Shown in pieces: positions 61,317 to 64,000 of a stretch of DNA of 64,000 nt. The translations under genes and the position numbers were made by a program. This stretch comes from Dendrophyllia cribrosa (taxonomy: Eukaryota > Cnidaria > Anthozoa > Scleractinia > Dendrophylliidae). How positions within the stretch are numbered: the stretch's first letter is position 1; each line of letters starts with the position of its first letter. Where the stretch lies: assembly GCA_024195265.1 (NCBI GenBank), contig JAJLRJ010000004.1, positions 4,023,659-4,087,658 on the forward strand, in the 5' to 3' direction. The notes under the pieces were generated by a model. The model worked only from the letters and a program-made list of their open reading frames with translations. It did not search any database and had not been told where the DNA came from.

Positions 61317-63854
61317 TTACTGTTTACTATGGAAAGCTTCAAGAAGAAAGCAGGGGACTATTTGTTTACAATAAAACTTGAAAACTGTTGCCACAACAGT
61401 TTCCCAAAATTTAACATTAAAATTAATGGTAACTATAAATATGCCTTTACTTGTATATGTAACAAAATCACAGGTTTTTAAACCTGAAACAGCCATGCAA
61501 GTCTGAACTTGAAAGTAATGAATGTGATTTTCATCAAGAAAATACTTTCCATCTTGATCGTTTTTACCACCAATACTGGGTAGCAGGAATGCAATTTTTG
61601 GGTCAAGGTCTTTCCCTTTAAATGGGCATTTGAACTCTACCACTGAAGGGTCACAACACTGGCATTTTCTCATGCCATCAAGACTAGCCCCTATCCAGGA
61701 ATATTGTCTACTTATTAGGAGGCCTGGCTCTTCAAGCTCAAATGAAGAGTGCTGTTTTTCACTTAATTTTGAGTAGAAAAATTTTGCATTCTGCTCTTCT
61801 TTTATCCCATATTTTATGGCTTCAGGATAGACCTGGTTTTCTTCAAACTCTTTTTTGTCAGTGAAATTTTTTACAGTAAGTGATACATAAAGTTTTTTGT
61901 CTTGTATAAAGTGATTTAATTTTTTTACCAGTAACTAAAAGGTGTCTCATCTCGTGCCAGGTTTTGTTCTTGTGTTGTCCCACAGTAGCTTGATTGATTT
62001 CCATTATGTCATTGTCTGAAAATGTCAAGGCTTTCAGAAACTCTTCAGCAAAATTAAACATATTGTTCTCTGAAAGCTTATCACGATTTGCCTTGACATA
62101 CTCTTTAGCTTGTGATGATACATACAGATGTGAAATATTGTGTTCAGACTGTGGAGGAGTGTTTTCAATATCATCAAAGTCATTTGAAGTTGGTAAAAAA
62201 TCAAGAATGCCAGAACAGGGATCTATTTTTCTGAGTTTCTTTGCAAAGTCAATTTTTTCTTGAATAGTTGTTTCCTCTCTATGTTTCAAGGGCCTGGGAT
62301 CAAATGAATCAATCCAGGATTCATCACAGGGGGGGGGGGGGGGGGCACTTTTCTTTTCTTATTCTTTACAGTGCTGTGGGAAATTTTCATTTCTGAAATA
62401 GGGACTGGTTTGTGGGCAAGTGCTGGTTTGGGGTTCCAATAAGCAGACACAGAGGTGACAGACTTTGTTCGATTTGACAAAAAATCATCTAATTCAAACA
62501 AAGTTGCACCTAAATGTCTGCATCCTTGATCTGCTCCACCCTTGCACCTGCAGAATGCAGAGTACACAGACCCATTTGAATCAAGAACAAACCAGAGCCT
62601 GTAAGGCTTTTCACCTTCTTGGGTTTTTTCCTTCTGTGTGGGTATGACCCCAGCTACAAATACAAAAAAAACTACTGCCATCAATGTCTTGTACAGATTT
62701 AAATCCAAGGCTCTGAATATGGCCATTTAAGCAAAGATTATACTCTTCAAACGAGCGCCAGGATGACAGCATGCTTTTGTCATAATCAGTTTTACTCATA
62801 ATTAAATGATTGAAAATGTCCATCAGTCCAAATGGAGGGAGTTGTGAAAAATCATTGGACAATGACGTCATTTGAAAAGGATCAGGGAGTTTTTGTCCAG
62901 CTGGTAAAGTAAGGCGCCTTTGCAAACATGCATCAATGGAATCACTTTCAAAGTCAGGGTCAGTTGGAAGGTTCATACTAGCAATAGCTTTGGCTAACTG
63001 AATAAGTTCAGGTTTGCGGTAAGTGGAGACTTGAACACCTCTAGCAGAAATAAATCTTTTAATTTCTTTCACGTCCACTTTATCAAATTCTTGATCAGTA
63101 GTAGTAGTGGCCTGTTGTGAACATGGTTGATTCATTGTTGTAGGTTTATTTGTAGATGCGAAGGAACTGGTCATAGTAGAAGATGCAGATGGTTGCTTGG
63201 AAGAAGTAGGAGTAGTAGCTGGGGCTGGCTTTTTAACAGGAGATTGTTGCTTGGTGGCAGTAACTTTAGTAGCAGGGGCCGGCTGTTTAACAAAAGCTGA
63301 GGCAGACCCCTTGAAAGTAGTAGGAGTAGTAGATGGGGCTCGTTGTCTAACAGAAGGCTGCTTGGCAGCAGTCAATTTAGCAGCTGGGGCTGGTTGTTTG
63401 TCAGAAGATGGTTGCTTAGTAGCTGCAACTGGCTGCTTGGTGGTTCTAGCTGGTTGTGTAACAGATGTTTGCTTGGCAAGTAAAGGTTTATTAGCTGCGG
63501 CTGGCTGTTTATCCGAAGGTGTTTGCTTAGAAGTAGTAGTTTTTGCAGATCGAGATGGCTTTTTAACCTTTGTTTCAGTATATGAGGATGATGCTTTTGT
63601 ATTGGTACTAGAAGATGTAGAGGTGGCTTGACATGGTTGCTTGGATCCAGTAGCTTTGGTACTTGGAGATGGCAGTTTGACAGAAGGACAAGTTGCGAAT
63701 TTTGTTTATCAGCTGCGGCATATGAATTCCCATTGTTATCTAAATCTATTGAAACAGTGGATGCTGTATTCTCAGGCAGAGGAGCACTACAACAGCTACC
63801 TTGAGGCAGCGGGAGGTTGAAATGGTTTGCTTGAGAATAATCATCATAATACAT
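61317..63854 (-). pseudogene. SWIM-YqaJ protein of the ISL2EU element, frameshifted
   Basis: ISL2EU elements are known to pair a transposase with a YqaJ-type nuclease, and this gene converges on the transposase. Minus-strand order: a Pro/Thr/Lys-rich repeat region (to about 63080), a SAP-like segment (IKRFISARGVQVSTYRKPEL), a SWIM finger (SAFCRCKGGADQGCRHLGAT), a linker, TWHEMRHLLVTGKK, and the nuclease part CDPSVVEFKCPF with HYFQVQTCMAVSG. Frame changes fall near 63690, at an A-run near 62665, at a 17-base G-run (62329-62345) and at a T-run near 61920. Several sit in homopolymers, so some may be sequencing errors. Confidence 0.8.
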
Positions 63855-64000
63855 TAAAGTGATTGGGCACCTACACTGTTTTTTTGTTGTGCTCGAAGAA
63901 AACGAATCAGTGTTGACAATCGGTTTAAAATTGAACCATTTTCTCTGTTTTGTCGAGAAGGTACAAATAGGTCGCTTTAGCAGTGATGCACAACTGAATA
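63855..64000. other. window end, upstream of the SWIM-YqaJ gene
   Basis: No feature seen. The right end of the ISL2EU element is probably outside the window. Confidence 0.4.

Overview
This is eukaryotic DNA from an animal, most likely a cnidarian (coral or anemone type). The evidence is the kind of multicopy families present (C2HC/XPG-like, THAP and P2RX7-like ORFs, GIY-YIG Penelope elements, long Polintons), their AT-rich flanks with many TTAA-flanked repeats, and one Eph-receptor-like exon. The species call is an inference from family recognition. Almost every kilobase belongs to a mobile element, and most elements are nested inside others.

Left half (0-35 kb). A LINE with an ORF1 (coiled coil plus SGNH esterase) and an ORF2 (endonuclease, reverse transcriptase) runs on the + strand from about 2.39 kb to 35.04 kb in pieces. 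It is bracketed by inverted copies of a GTAGTACCT-type microsatellite with a shared flank. It was broken by: (1) a 6.11-kb DNA transposon (2889-8998, 3-bp TAG duplication) carrying a C2HC/XPG-like nuclease gene; (2) a 1.6-kb insertion (11191-12790) that holds a 5S rRNA-like piece and a tRNA-like piece; and (3) a large block, 13.46-33.4 kb. Inside that block lies a TTA-flanked element with GGGACGGACC termini (14579-33355), and inside that element a Polinton/Maverick (adintovirus-like) provirus.

The Polinton (14967-32036, 17,070 bp) has 288-289-bp terminal inverted repeats and an exact 6-bp duplication (CACAAG). Left to right it encodes protein-primed PolB, a DDE integrase, a run of small virion-type proteins, a packaging ATPase, a double-jelly-roll major capsid protein, a coiled-coil membrane protein, a large conserved protein, a small jelly-roll-like capsid protein, a hydrophobic protein, a VLTF3-like zinc-ribbon factor, a zinc-binding ORF and a YqaJ-type exonuclease. 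PolB, the large protein, the small capsid protein and the exonuclease each carry a stop or frameshift, so this copy looks recently dead. Its regulatory layout is unusually clear. Nearly every start codon lies 1-13 bases downstream of a TATATAC-type box. The replication and transcription genes also share an upstream CCAATTGRAGAAA box at a fixed 10-11-base distance. This looks like an early/late promoter code.

Right half (35-64 kb). A second, decayed copy of the XPG-like transposon (36915-48020) is split by a 4.8-kb TTAA element with THAP and P2RX7-like remnants. Then come several MITEs, a solo Penelope-like element (13-bp duplication), two TTAA elements sharing one TTAA (one is a 2.4-kb foldback holding a piggyBac-type MITE), a broken Eph ligand-binding exon, and an ISL2EU-type transposon (THAP-DDE transposase plus SWIM-YqaJ protein). 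The transposase of that last element was cut by an inverted-dimer Penelope-like element, again with a 13-bp duplication.
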